Shown here: positions 1 to 7,818 of the stretch, piece after piece
Layout: every line of letters begins with the position of its first letter
Numbering within the stretch: the first letter of the stretch is position 1
Origin: an uncultured Eubacteriales bacterium
GTDB lineage: Bacteria; Bacillota; Clostridia; Christensenellales; CAG-138
Length of the DNA stretch: 47,365 nucleotides
Direction: 5' to 3'
Assembly: GCA_900543475.1 (NCBI GenBank)
Contig: UQRU01000007.1
Span: 1-47,365 of the forward strand
Made by a program: the position numbers and the translations under genes
Notes under the pieces: generated by a model
Told to the model about the DNA's origin: nothing
The model's input: the letters and a program-made list of their open reading frames with translations, nothing else
Database searches by the model: none

Positions 1-30
1 ACGCGCATGTCGCCAAATCCGATCAAAGCC

Positions 31-67
31 TCCGGGGGCTGCGGCCCCCGAACCCCCGGGGGTTTTT
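31..67 (+). terminator. Terminator-like GC-rich hairpins with T-run
   Basis: A 7-bp stem (CGGGGGC/GCCCCCG, 33-39 with 44-50) is followed directly by the palindrome AACCCCCGGGGGTT and a TTTTT run. It points rightward, so it probably ends a plus-strand gene lying left of the window. Short GC-rich palindromes like this can also be dispersed intergenic repeats; no second copy is seen in this window. Confidence 0.5.
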
Positions 68-78
68 CGACAGGCTGG

Positions 79-100
79 GCTCCTGCTGAACAGCAGGAGC
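79..100 (-). terminator. Perfect 10-bp hairpin downstream of the exonuclease gene
   Basis: GCTCCTGCTG and CAGCAGGAGC form a perfect 10-bp stem with a 2-base turn, about 65 bases past the exonuclease stop codon. No good T-run follows in the minus direction, so it may protect the 3' end or act as a weak terminator. Confidence 0.4.
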
Positions 101-165
101 TGAATCCCATTCTTCCAACAGGACGGCCCATTCATAGGGCGGAACCGTCCATGGAGCCGAAAGGC

Positions 166-1110
166 TTATTCCCCTTCCACAGGGGCCGCGCCGCCGCCCT
201 TGCCCCGCCTGCGCCGGCGCTTTTTGCGGCGGCTGCCGGATTTTTCCATTTGGGCCCGGGCGTCGTCGTCCATGGTGCGCAGGGTGCGGGTAAGGACATA
301 GGTCCCCTCCTCTCCCTCCTGGATTCGCAGCTTGAGCACATATTCCCCATGCTCCTCGCAAGCCGCCGTGGCCATAAACCGGCCCTCTCCCCGGGGAGTC
401 CATGGGGTGGGTTCCAAAGGCATACCGCAGGCGGGGCAAAAACATGGCCGCGCCTGGTTCTGTTCCAGGATCTCGCTAAGCAATACCATATCCATACTGC
501 CGATCCCGCGGCGCGCACGCTTTTCCCGCCGCTCGGGCTCCGTATATTCCTGTAGCCCCCGTTCCATATCCAACGCCTTGCATACCTGCACCGTGTTCAC
601 CGCGTCGTTCAGCGCGTCATGGGCCTGGCCGATGGGGGAGATCTCCAGCTTTTCCAAGGCAGCCGAAAGGGCCCACTGGCGATTGCCATGGGCTACCTGC
701 TGGTCGTAGATCCGCTGCAGGTCATAGCAGGTGGGTAACCAATCCAGCTCCTGTTCATAGAGCTGTAGGTTTTCCCGGAGGATGGGCATATCGTCGGTGC
801 CCCAGGTGATGAAGTCATAGGGCCCTTCTGCGCCGCACCAAAGTCGAAACTGCTCCAACGCTTCCGGAAAGGACAAGCCCTGCTTAAGCATCTGGTTGCT
901 GATGCCTGTGAGCCTGCGCACCCGGCTGTTCATGCGGGTATAATAGGCAGGCTTCACGTCCAGCTTGAGCTGATCCAACTCCTGAAAGTCCGCGTCCAAC
1001 TTAACGGCCCCGATCTGCACGATCTCTCCATGGAGAAATACGGGGGACTGGATGATCTTCTCCCGTATGACCGCTTGATTCCATTCTAAATCAAATACAA
1101 TATGTTGCAT
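166..1110 (-). CDS. 3'-5' exonuclease, DEDDh family (KapD-like), with C-terminal extension
   Basis: Predicted exonuclease of the DnaQ-like RNase H fold, removing nucleotides from 3' ends of DNA or RNA; the substrate is not predictable. The metal-binding D7-L-E9 is near the N-terminus, a second Asp lies in WGTDDMPIL, and the HDALND motif near residue 180 identifies the DEDDh subtype. The family core is about 200 residues; this protein has 314. The extra part holds a CPAC plus C-x2-H pattern that could bind zinc (about residues 225-255) and a very basic Arg/Lys tail (about 297-308) that could bind nucleic acid. There is no Shine-Dalgarno site before the ATG; see the promoter entry. Family assignment is firm, substrate unknown. 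Confidence 0.85.
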   Translation of the reverse strand: MQHIVFDLEWNQAVIREKIIQSPVFLHGEIVQIGAVKLDADFQELDQLKLDVKPAYYTRMNSRVRRLTGISNQMLKQGLSFPEALEQFRLWCGAEGPYDFITWGTDDMPILRENLQLYEQELDWLPTCYDLQRIYDQQVAHGNRQWALSAALEKLEISPIGQAHDALNDAVNTVQVCKALDMERGLQEYTEPERREKRARRGIGSMDMVLLSEILEQNQARPCFCPACGMPLEPTPWTPRGEGRFMATAACEEHGEYVLKLRIQEGEEGTYVLTRTLRTMDDDARAQMEKSGSRRKKRRRRRGKGGGAAPVEGE

Positions 1111-1116
1111 ATATAT

Positions 1117-1144
1117 AGTTTACCACATTCCCAGGAAATATCCA
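1117..1144 (-). promoter_or_regulatory. Promoter of the exonuclease gene, giving a likely leaderless mRNA
   Basis: Reading leftward: TGGATA (-35, 1139-1144), a 16-base spacer, TAAACT (-10, 1117-1122). Only six bases separate the -10 box from the ATG at 1110, so transcription would start at or within a base of the start codon. This agrees with the missing ribosome-binding site. Confidence 0.5.
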
Positions 1145-1173
1145 CCCCCTTATGTTCATTCCCAGCATTTTGC

Positions 1174-1695
1174 TTATTCGCCCAAGGGCTTTTCATAGCA
1201 TAAGTCCGTCAATTCCTGTTCCCCCGCCCGGCAGCCCAGCCTCTCCCCGTTCCAACGATAGCCCTGCTTTTCGTAAAACCGCCGGGCCTTTTCATTGGTA
1301 TCCAGCACATACAGGAAGGCCGTCCGATAGCCCATGGCCCGCAACCCTTCCTCCGCAGCCTGTAACAGGCCGCTGCCAACGCCTTGCCTCATAAAGGCAG
1401 GCCGCACATACAAAGCCTGCACATACCCGTCTCCCCGGGCAGGCACCTGGGAACCCGTTGGCGGAATAAACGCCCCGTAGGCCACCGCCCCCGCAGCCTC
1501 CGGCCCCAGCATGGCCACCCGGGCCTCCAGGCTCCCGGGCTGTAGCTGGGACGCAAAAAACGCCTGCCAATGATCTGGCCGCAGCCCGTCCAGATAAGCC
1601 TGATCGATCAGGCCGCGATAGCCGGTTTGCCAGCTTTCCCAAAAGATGCTGCTGATGCAGGCCGCATCCTCTATGGTTGCCTTTCGGATTTCCAT
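1174..1695 (-). CDS. GNAT family N-acetyltransferase
   Basis: A 173-residue single-domain acetyltransferase that would move an acetyl group from acetyl-CoA to an unidentified amine. The acetyl-CoA binding motif A is clear (VRPAFMRQGVGSGLL, about residues 97-111). It is followed by the typical C-terminal YVLDTNEKARRFYEKQGY segment of motif B. The start codon lies three bases after the stop of the upstream regulator gene, so the two are co-transcribed. The substrate may be related to whatever that membrane-linked XRE protein senses; this is only inference. Confidence 0.88.
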   Translation of the reverse strand: MEIRKATIEDAACISSIFWESWQTGYRGLIDQAYLDGLRPDHWQAFFASQLQPGSLEARVAMLGPEAAGAVAYGAFIPPTGSQVPARGDGYVQALYVRPAFMRQGVGSGLLQAAEEGLRAMGYRTAFLYVLDTNEKARRFYEKQGYRWNGERLGCRAGEQELTDLCYEKPLGE

Positions 1696-1698
1696 TTT

Positions 1699-2328
1699 CT
1701 ACCCCTTTGTTTCTCCCTTTTTGCGCAACAACCGATCCCCCGGCAAGCATACCGCCAGATATGCCAGCAGGATGGACGCAGTCTTGAGCCAGCCGCTGTG
1801 CGGCCCGGGCGACAGGCTCCAGATTGTCCCCAGCAAGAGCTGGCAAGGATAAATGGCCATCATCCACAGGCACCCCCGCAGATAGCAAAGCCGCCATTTC
1901 CCGCAATCCACCCCGGCTTGAAACCATTTATAGCCCAGTTGGAACCCCAGCAGGCTGAAGATCTGCATCAGGAAGCCGCTGGCCGCCACCAGCTGCGAGC
2001 GGATCACCAGCAGGCCATACAGGCTTATAAAAAGCCCCAAAGCCTGGCCCGTATAGGCGAACAGAAGCCCTATTCGCCGGTTCCGATCCGCCTGGGCGTC
2101 CCGTACGCCGGCATAGGAATCCGGCATGGCTTCCTCCCCCAACAACAGGGAATCCATGCTGACGCCAAACGCCCGGCTCAGGGCCACAAGGTTTGCACCG
2201 TCCGGCATGGCCTGCCCTGCCTCCCATTTGGAGACCGCTTGCCGGGATACTTTCAAAGCCTGCGCCAATTGTTCTTGGGTCCAGCCCCGGCTCCGTCGCA
2301 GGGTTTGAATCCGCGGGCCGATCTGCAT
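1699..2328 (-). CDS. XRE-family HTH regulator with C-terminal membrane segments
   Basis: An N-terminal Cro/CI-type helix-turn-helix occupies about residues 5-60 (RSRGWTQEQLAQALKVSRQ, then VSKWEAGQ). It is followed by a hydrophobic half with three or four likely membrane spans (about residues 80-195). Membrane-anchored XRE regulators of this layout are common in Firmicutes and usually sense the envelope or a small ligand. The ATG is preceded by GGGAGG at nine bases. It heads a two-gene unit with the GNAT gene. The target is unknown; self-regulation is plausible. Confidence 0.8.
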   Translation of the reverse strand: MQIGPRIQTLRRSRGWTQEQLAQALKVSRQAVSKWEAGQAMPDGANLVALSRAFGVSMDSLLLGEEAMPDSYAGVRDAQADRNRRIGLLFAYTGQALGLFISLYGLLVIRSQLVAASGFLMQIFSLLGFQLGYKWFQAGVDCGKWRLCYLRGCLWMMAIYPCQLLLGTIWSLSPGPHSGWLKTASILLAYLAVCLPGDRLLRKKGETKG

Positions 2329-2354
2329 TGCTCATCGCCTCCCTTTCGTCTAAA

Positions 2355-2383
2355 AGTATACCCGGTTTCCTTCCATCGGTCTA
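2355..2383 (-). promoter_or_regulatory. Promoter of the XRE-GNAT operon
   Basis: Minus strand: TAGACC (2378-2383), 17-base spacer, TATACT (2355-2360), about 27 bases before the XRE start codon. Confidence 0.6.
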
Positions 2384-2478
2384 TCCATGTGCCTTGGCAT
2401 TCCGGCAACTAAAGTTTACATTCCTGCCTTTTCGCCGAATATAGGCTTTGGCCTCCCATCTCCTCCATGGGCCGGCCC

Positions 2479-2507
2479 TTGCGTTGCTGGAACATATTGG
2501 GTACAAT
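2479..2507 (+). promoter_or_regulatory. Promoter of the Crp/Fnr-family gene
   Basis: TTGCGT (2479-2484), 17-base spacer, TACAAT (2502-2507), ending 29 bases before the chosen ATG. Confidence 0.55.
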
Positions 2508-2536
2508 GGGGTTGAATGAGCCAAGGAGGATATGCA

Positions 2537-3214
2537 ATGCTGAATTCTACCGACGCCGCCCTGTTTGCCCAGTCCTTTGCCCCCTGGGATCGACTTTCTC
2601 CCCAGGAGCAGGCTTTTTTAACAGAACACGCGACCTTGATGCACTATAAAAAAGGCGCCAACCTCCATAGCGGCGACGCGGAATGTCTGGGCCTTCTGAT
2701 CCTGAAAAACGGCGCCCTACGCACCTATTTGCTCTCCGAGGACGGCAGGGAGATCACCCTATACCGGATGGGACCTGGGGAGGCCTGCGTATTGTCCGCC
2801 TCCTGCGTGATCTCTGCCATCACCTTTGACGTACACATCGACGCGGAGGAGGATACCCAGCTCTTTTTGGTGGCCGCCCCTGCCTTCGCTACCCTGTCCC
2901 AACAGAATATCTACGTGGAATGTTGGAGCTACCGGGTGGCCACAGAGCGTTTTTCAGACGTGATCTGGGCCTTGCAACAGGTGCTGTTCATGCGGATGGA
3001 CCAGCGGCTTGCGGTCTTTTTATTGGACGCCCTTTCCCGCACCCAAGGGGATACCATCAAGATCACCCACGAACAGGCTGCCCGCTACATCGGCAGCGCC
3101 CGGGAAGTGGTGTCCCGTATGCTGAAATACTTTGCCGCCGAAGGCGTCGTGGAGGTGTCCCGGGGCTGGATCCGGGTCCTGGACCGGGAAAAGCTGCGCA
3201 AGCTGGCGGCATAG
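2537..3214 (+). CDS. Crp/Fnr family transcriptional regulator
   Basis: A 225-residue regulator with an N-terminal cyclic-nucleotide-binding-type beta barrel (about residues 25-135) and a C-terminal winged helix. The HTH is visible as ITHEQAARYIGSAREVVSRM, near residue 180. An in-frame ATG lies 21 bases upstream, but the ATG at 2537 has AAGGAGG at a good distance, so it was chosen. The N-terminal part has no Cys cluster of the FNR type, so direct iron-sulfur oxygen sensing is not indicated. It faces the CcdA/TlpA/thioredoxin operon and may control it, though no operator was identified. Family is firm, ligand unknown. Confidence 0.85.
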   Translation: MLNSTDAALFAQSFAPWDRLSPQEQAFLTEHATLMHYKKGANLHSGDAECLGLLILKNGALRTYLLSEDGREITLYRMGPGEACVLSASCVISAITFDVHIDAEEDTQLFLVAAPAFATLSQQNIYVECWSYRVATERFSDVIWALQQVLFMRMDQRLAVFLLDALSRTQGDTIKITHEQAARYIGSAREVVSRMLKYFAAEGVVEVSRGWIRVLDREKLRKLAA

Positions 3215-3247
3215 GCTTTCTTTTTGTGGAGCAGGTCGCCCCTGGGG

Positions 3248-3408
<161 letters not shown>

Positions 3409-3415
3409 CCACGCC

Positions 3416-3439
3416 AAAAGGCAGCGGAGATCCGCTGCC
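3416..3439 (-). terminator. Intrinsic terminator of the thiol-redox operon
   Basis: A perfect 9-bp stem GGCAGCGGA/TCCGCTGCC (3420-3428 with 3431-3439) is followed on the minus strand by TTTT, about 35 bases past the TlpA-like stop codon. Confidence 0.65.
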
Positions 3440-3474
3440 CCTTGGGTATACCATGCGGCGCAAGGCCGGTTCGT

Positions 3475-4125
3475 TTATTCTCCCAGGATCATGCCGATAC
3501 CCTGCTCCAGGGCGCTCTGGTCCAGCGCGCCTTGGCCATAGGCCACCACGCCTCCCTGGGCGTCGATGAAATAGGTGGTGGGAATGGATACCACCCCATA
3601 GCCTGCGGCGGCCTCCTGCTGGGTGTCGAAGTAAACGGGGAAGGTATACCCCTGCTCTTCAATATAGGCTTTGGCCGTATCTACGGTTTCCCGGCCTCCG
3701 TCCGTCAGGTTCACCATCATGAAGGCCACTTTGCCTTCGTAGGTTTTGCTGGCTTCTTCAAAGTCCGGCATTTCACTCTTGCAGGGCGGGCACCAGCTGG
3801 CCCAGAAGTTCAACACCACCGGCGTGCCCTGCATATCGGAAAGGCGCACTTCCTGGCCATCCGTATCCAGCACGGTAAAGTCCGGGGCCGCAGGGGCTTC
3901 CTCCTGGGCAGGCGCTTCCGTTTCTGCCGGGGTTTCTTCCTCCGCCTGGGGGGATGCCTCCGGAGCCTGTGTTTCCTGGGTGCCGGATATGCTGCCCGCT
4001 TCCTGGGTCACCACGATGGAATCCCGGGCCACCTGGCCGCTCAGCTGATTATATAGAATGTACGCGCCGCCCAACAATAGGACGAATACCAGGACCAATA
4101 GCAATGTTTTTGTGTTTTTGCTCAT
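3475..4125 (-). CDS. Membrane-anchored TlpA/ResA-like thiol-disulfide oxidoreductase
   Basis: A 216-residue thioredoxin-fold protein facing outside the membrane. An N-terminal uncleaved anchor (about residues 8-27) is followed by a Glu/Ala/Pro-rich linker (about 48-80). The thioredoxin domain carries the active site W-C112-P-P-C115. This type reduces disulfides in exported proteins with electrons passed through CcdA, which is encoded just upstream in the same operon (nine-base gap). Cytochrome c maturation is the classical client, but no cytochrome gene is in the window, so another exported thiol client is likely. Function class is firm, client unknown. Confidence 0.85.
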   Translation of the reverse strand: MSKNTKTLLLVLVFVLLLGGAYILYNQLSGQVARDSIVVTQEAGSISGTQETQAPEASPQAEEETPAETEAPAQEEAPAAPDFTVLDTDGQEVRLSDMQGTPVVLNFWASWCPPCKSEMPDFEEASKTYEGKVAFMMVNLTDGGRETVDTAKAYIEEQGYTFPVYFDTQQEAAAGYGVVSIPTTYFIDAQGGVVAYGQGALDQSALEQGIGMILGE

Positions 4126-4134
4126 AACGCCTCC

Positions 4135-4797
4135 TTAGCTTAAGCCCGCCAGCAGCCTGCCCAGCATACCGGTGGCCATCAGGACGCCCACCAGGATCAG
4201 CAGCCCGCCGCAGATCAGATTCACGGTGCGATAGTTTCGCTTGATGAAATCGAAGGTGCCCTTCAGCTTGTCGATGAGGACCGCGCTGAGGATAAAGGGA
4301 ACCCCCAGGCCCAAGGAATAGCACAGGAGCATCAGCACCCCGGCCAGCACATGGCCCTGCTGGGAAGCCAGCATCAAGGCGGAGCCCAGGAAGGCGCCTA
4401 CGCAGGGCGTCCAGCCCAGGGAAAACACCACGCCGAACAAGGCGGCGGAGAAGAAGCCCATGTTATTCACGTTGACGGAGCGCTGGGAACCTTTAAAAAT
4501 GTTCACCTTGATCACGTCCATAAAGCACAGGCCGAAGAAGATCACCACCAAGCCGGATACGATGTTTACAGCGGTCTGGTGAGATTTTAGGAAGCTGCCC
4601 AGGGTACCGGCCAGGGCGCCCATGGCGGTAAACACCAGGGTAAAGCCCAGCACAAAGCCCAGGGCGCAGACCAGGGTCTTTTTGGTATCCCGCTCCTCGC
4701 CCCCGGCAAAATAGGAAATATAGACCGGGATCATGGGAAGCAGGCAGGGGGAAATGAAGGTGATCATCCCCTCCAGGAACGAAATCAGATATTGCAT
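4135..4797 (-). CDS. ccdA: CcdA-type cytochrome c biogenesis/thiol-transfer membrane protein
   Basis: A 220-residue polytopic protein with about six membrane segments that carries reducing power from cytoplasmic thioredoxin to the outer face. The two redox cysteines typical of CcdA/DsbD are present in the expected places: ISPC18LLPMIP in the first helix and GWTPC132VGAFLG in the fourth. The length matches the family. It sits between TrxA/DUF6132 upstream and the TlpA-like reductase downstream, giving a complete electron path in one operon. The ATG at 4797 is followed at once by the signal-like first helix. Confidence 0.9.
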   Translation of the reverse strand: MQYLISFLEGMITFISPCLLPMIPVYISYFAGGEERDTKKTLVCALGFVLGFTLVFTAMGALAGTLGSFLKSHQTAVNIVSGLVVIFFGLCFMDVIKVNIFKGSQRSVNVNNMGFFSAALFGVVFSLGWTPCVGAFLGSALMLASQQGHVLAGVLMLLCYSLGLGVPFILSAVLIDKLKGTFDFIKRNYRTVNLICGGLLILVGVLMATGMLGRLLAGLS

Positions 4798-4801
4798 CGC
4801 C

Positions 4802-4999
4802 TCAACCTTTCTCCGGCGCCGCCGCCACGGAAAGCAGCAGGCCGATCACCCCGCCGTACAGGGTGGAAATATAGGGGCTGGATGTGATGGCGCAGCCGCC
4901 GCTGCAGCCGATGAATCGATAGTAGGCATAGCCTGCCAGGCAGCCGGCTATGCCCAGGATTGCCGGCAATCGCCATCTGCGGGGCTTGGGATGCTGCAT
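4802..4999 (-). CDS. DUF6132-type small membrane protein
   Basis: A 65-residue protein with a basic N-terminus, a first hydrophobic segment (about residues 12-28), a central Cys-containing stretch FIGCSGGCAITSSPY and a second hydrophobic segment (about 45-60). The pattern matches small membrane proteins annotated as DUF6132, which often sit beside thioredoxin and CcdA genes. It lies four bases before ccdA and six bases after trxA. The CxxxC pair could be redox active or bind metal; this is inference. No biochemical role is known to me. Confidence 0.65.
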   Translation of the reverse strand: MQHPKPRRWRLPAILGIAGCLAGYAYYRFIGCSGGCAITSSPYISTLYGGVIGLLLSVAAAPEKG

Positions 5000-5005
5000 A
5001 GGCGC

Positions 5006-5317
5006 TTAGACCTTGAGCATATCCAGGATATCATCCTTGGGCCGGGCGCCCACGGAGGAATGGACCACCTTGCCGTCCTTGATGACCACCAGCATGGGGA
5101 TGCTCATGACCCGGAATTTCTTGGCCAGCTCCATCTCCTCGTCCACGTTCACCTTGCCCACCTTGGCGTGGGTCACTTCATTGGCCACCTCGTCCACCAG
5201 AGGGGATACCATCCGGCAGGGACCGCACCAGGGCGCCCAGAAATCCAGCAGCACCGGCTTATCGGATTGCATAACTTCCTTTTCAAAGTTTTCTTTGGTT
5301 ATGATCAGCGCAGACAT
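5006..5317 (-). CDS. trxA: Thioredoxin
   Basis: A 103-residue cytoplasmic thioredoxin with the canonical active site W-C31-G-P-C34 and the conserved cis-Pro region SIPMLVVIKDG. It is the first gene of the trxA-DUF6132-ccdA-tlpA set and is the probable electron donor to CcdA. The ATG is preceded by AAAAGGAG at a normal distance. No thioredoxin reductase gene is in the window, so its own reductase must be elsewhere. Confidence 0.93.
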   Translation of the reverse strand: MSALIITKENFEKEVMQSDKPVLLDFWAPWCGPCRMVSPLVDEVANEVTHAKVGKVNVDEEMELAKKFRVMSIPMLVVIKDGKVVHSSVGARPKDDILDMLKV

Positions 5318-5416
5318 CGTTCATTCTCCTTTTCTTAGTTTCTCTTGGTTGTTGGCCTTATTATACCCTTTTGCGCCCCGGCCTTCCGTGACCCAGTCAC
5401 AAAAGGACAATTTTTT

Positions 5417-6520
5417 TTATTCTCCCGGCTGAAACACCCCGGTCTGCAAATATTTGGCGAAGGCTTCCGGCTGCATGGTATCGATCCCCAGCTTTGCGGG
5501 GGTACAGCCCACCTGGTACCAATCCACCCCATGGATGGTTTGAAACAGTTGGACGATGGCGTCGGTTTTGGGCATGGCTACCCCGGCCCATCTGCCAAGA
5601 TGTACCCAGGGCACCAAGCCATAGGGAATATCCTCCGTCAGATACCGATGTTCCAGGTCATTGGGGCCCCGGATCACCGTATGGGTGATGTTCCCATGGA
5701 TGGCCATATACAGCTGCTGCCAGGTATAGTCCGCCGGGATGTGGGCGAAGTCCGCCACCGGCTGCAGATCCTCATATCCCAAAGCCTTGGCCACAGCCAC
5801 CCGCTCCCGGTCCACCGCCAAAGCCAGCTTCGCCGCCGCCGGGGTAAAACCGTGCTCATACAAAAAGAAATCCACATCCGGCCGCTCGATGCTGCTGGCG
5901 TTCACCAAACAGGGCCCCGGATGCAGGGCCGGGTTCACCAATGACAGGCCGCAGGCTACCACATCCCGCTCCAGCCGGCCGATGTCAAACAGGTCCGCCT
6001 GGAGCCTGGGCAGCAGGTCCGGCCCGGCGGAAGCGGGCATACAGGCCACGTTCACCACGTTGCGCCCGAATACCGTTACCTGGCCGTCCCCGGTCAACCG
6101 GGCCCCATAGGGTAGGTTGTTGGTTTCCACGATGACAGGCGCAGGCGCTTCCGCCCAAATGCGCCGCATCTGTAGCGACCCGAACGCGCCTGGACAAAGC
6201 ACCAATACCTGGTTGGGGTCCAACAACCCCTTGAGCATATGGCCATAGGTCTCATGGCTGTAGGCCGGGGCCGCCAGGCATACGTAATCCGCCCCGGCCA
6301 CTGCCTTTGCCAGCTCGTCGGTCACCAGTTCCAGCCGGGCTGTGCCGGAAAACGCGCCGGAAACCTGGATCTCCCCGGTCTCAAACACCTGCCTGGCCCG
6401 CCGGCGCCGGTAATACATCCGTACCCGGTGCCCTCGCAGCGCCAGGTCCGCCGCCAAAGCGTGTGCCCCATTGCCGCCCCCCAGGACGGCAATGGCCTTG
6501 TTCCCTTTTCCCGCCTGCAT
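5417..6520 (-). CDS. NAD/NADP octopine/nopaline (opine) dehydrogenase family protein
   Basis: A 367-residue dehydrogenase with an N-terminal Rossmann fold (AVLGGGNGAHALAADLALRG, about residues 8-27) and the C-terminal opine-dehydrogenase domain with its His/Asp region (DVDFFLYEHGFTPA, then MAIHGNITHTVIRGP). Family members reduce imines formed between a 2-oxo acid and an amino acid, or oxidise related metabolites; the substrate here is unknown. An in-frame ATG lies 42 bases upstream inside the previous gene, but the ATG at 6520 has AAAGGAG and was chosen. It follows the C_GCAxxG_C_C gene by 10 bases and is co-transcribed with it. Confidence 0.85.
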   Translation of the reverse strand: MQAGKGNKAIAVLGGGNGAHALAADLALRGHRVRMYYRRRRARQVFETGEIQVSGAFSGTARLELVTDELAKAVAGADYVCLAAPAYSHETYGHMLKGLLDPNQVLVLCPGAFGSLQMRRIWAEAPAPVIVETNNLPYGARLTGDGQVTVFGRNVVNVACMPASAGPDLLPRLQADLFDIGRLERDVVACGLSLVNPALHPGPCLVNASSIERPDVDFFLYEHGFTPAAAKLALAVDRERVAVAKALGYEDLQPVADFAHIPADYTWQQLYMAIHGNITHTVIRGPNDLEHRYLTEDIPYGLVPWVHLGRWAGVAMPKTDAIVQLFQTIHGVDWYQVGCTPAKLGIDTMQPEAFAKYLQTGVFQPGE

Positions 6521-6530
6521 ACGCGCTCCT

Positions 6531-6965
6531 TTACCCCGCCGTTGCAGGCTGGATGGCTCCATGTTCCACCAGCAATGCGTCCAACACCTCCGCCGCCCCC
6601 AGGATCACCCGGTCGCAATTCCCATCCGGTACCCGGTATAGCTCCTTAAGCCGGCTGCAATCGCACCGGTAACAATCCATCCGCTCCACAAACCGCTTGA
6701 CGAATTCCACGCTCAAAGGTTTGATCTTTCCCTCCGGCTCGTGGGCCCGGTCCCGGACGAAGAAATGGCTGAGCACCCCTATGCTGGCCGTAACCGCCCC
6801 GCACATCTCCCCAACCGCCATGCCGCCGCCCATGCCGGCAAACAGCTTTAGGCTCTCCTTGCTAAGGCCCATCCCATAGGCTTGATTCGCCCCATAGATG
6901 ATGCGCTCCGCGCAATTATACCCTTCCTCTAGGCCAAAGCCCTGTTCCAATAATTCCTTTAGCAT
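6531..6965 (-). CDS. C_GCAxxG_C_C family redox protein
   Basis: A 144-residue member of a small Cys-rich family found in anaerobes, usually annotated as putative redox-active. The scattered Cys pattern is visible: YNCAERI near the N-terminus, GGGMAVGEMCGAVTA in the middle, CYRCDCSRL near residue 108 and a final DGNCDRVI. The first Cys of the usual GCG part of the central motif is replaced by Gly. It heads a two-gene unit with the opine-type dehydrogenase, which suggests work on the same metabolite or redox couple; that link is inference. Confidence 0.75.
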   Translation of the reverse strand: MLKELLEQGFGLEEGYNCAERIIYGANQAYGMGLSKESLKLFAGMGGGMAVGEMCGAVTASIGVLSHFFVRDRAHEPEGKIKPLSVEFVKRFVERMDCYRCDCSRLKELYRVPDGNCDRVILGAAEVLDALLVEHGAIQPATAG

Positions 6966-7025
6966 TCTTATCCTCTCCTTTGTTTATTCCCTGGGTACGT
7001 TGTCCCCTTGTATTACGCTTATATG

Positions 7026-7634
7026 CTAAGGCTTCTCGCATCCGCCCTGATTGATGGGGCGCAGCACCCGGCAAGGGTTCCCCACCGCCAGCACGTTTGC
7101 CGGGATATCCTTGGTTACCACGCTGCCCGCGCCGATCACCGCGCCATCCCCAATTTGCACCCCCGGCAGGACGATCACCCCGCCCCCCAGCCAACATCCG
7201 TTCCCGATGCGGATGGGCAGGGCATAGGTGCGGCAAAAGTATGCCGTTGGGTCCGGCTTCCAGCCAGGGGTCAGCCTTTGGGCCAGCTCCACCGGATGGG
7301 TGGAGGTATAAAGCTGCACATTGGAGGCGATCAAAACTTGATCCCCTATGGTAATGGCGTTGCAATCCACAAAGGTACAGTTCATATTGACCGATACGTT
7401 GTTGCCTATGTGAATATTCCTCCCATAGTCGCAGAGAAACGGCTGGGCGATGGAAACATGATCGCCCATGGAGCCCAGCAACTGGCGCAGAATGGCTTCC
7501 TTTTCCCGCTTCTGATCATATTGCAGGCTGTTGTACCCTTGCAACAGCTTGCGGGCCCGGCCCTTCATCTCCAGGAATACCGGGTCGTGGCAGTTGTAAT
7601 ATTCCCCTGCCAGGCATTTTTCCAGTTCCGTCAT
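7026..7634 (-). CDS. Hexapeptide-repeat O-acetyltransferase, maltose/galactoside type
   Basis: A 202-residue trimeric left-handed beta-helix acetyltransferase using acetyl-CoA, most like maltose and galactoside O-acetyltransferases. It has the N-terminal Mac-type helical region with KCLAGEYYNCHDP, the active-site stretch STHPVE, and many hexapeptide repeats ending IGAGSVVTKDIPANVLAVGNP. The longer frame upstream lacks family similarity. The ATG at 7634 has AGGAGG at a suitable distance and the right N-terminus. A promoter precedes it. It is 60 bases upstream of the C_GCAxxG_C_C gene on the same strand. Confidence 0.9.
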   Translation of the reverse strand: MTELEKCLAGEYYNCHDPVFLEMKGRARKLLQGYNSLQYDQKREKEAILRQLLGSMGDHVSIAQPFLCDYGRNIHIGNNVSVNMNCTFVDCNAITIGDQVLIASNVQLYTSTHPVELAQRLTPGWKPDPTAYFCRTYALPIRIGNGCWLGGGVIVLPGVQIGDGAVIGAGSVVTKDIPANVLAVGNPCRVLRPINQGGCEKP

Positions 7635-7679
7635 CCCTCTCCTCCTATCGGCGTCCATGATTTGGGTACAATTATCTTT

Positions 7680-7708
7680 ATTATACAATGTCCTGCTGGG
7701 TTTTGTAA
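7680..7708 (-). promoter_or_regulatory. Promoter of the hexapeptide acetyltransferase gene
   Basis: Minus strand: TTACAA (7703-7708), 17-base spacer, perfect TATAAT (7680-7685), 45 bases before the ATG. Confidence 0.7.
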
Positions 7709-7746
7709 TGGCCGGCTGGAAAATCCCTCCCCCATCCCCCTGATTC

Positions 7747-7775
7747 TTGACACTTGCGCCCCTTGCCGTTAAGAT
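7747..7775 (+). promoter_or_regulatory. Promoter of the small lipoprotein gene
   Basis: Perfect TTGACA (7747-7752), 17-base spacer, TAAGAT (7770-7775), about 43 bases before the ATG at 7819. Confidence 0.6.
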
Positions 7776-7818
7776 GAAGGCAGCAAGAAGCAAAGCTCTT
7801 AAGAAAGGCGGCGCCGCG

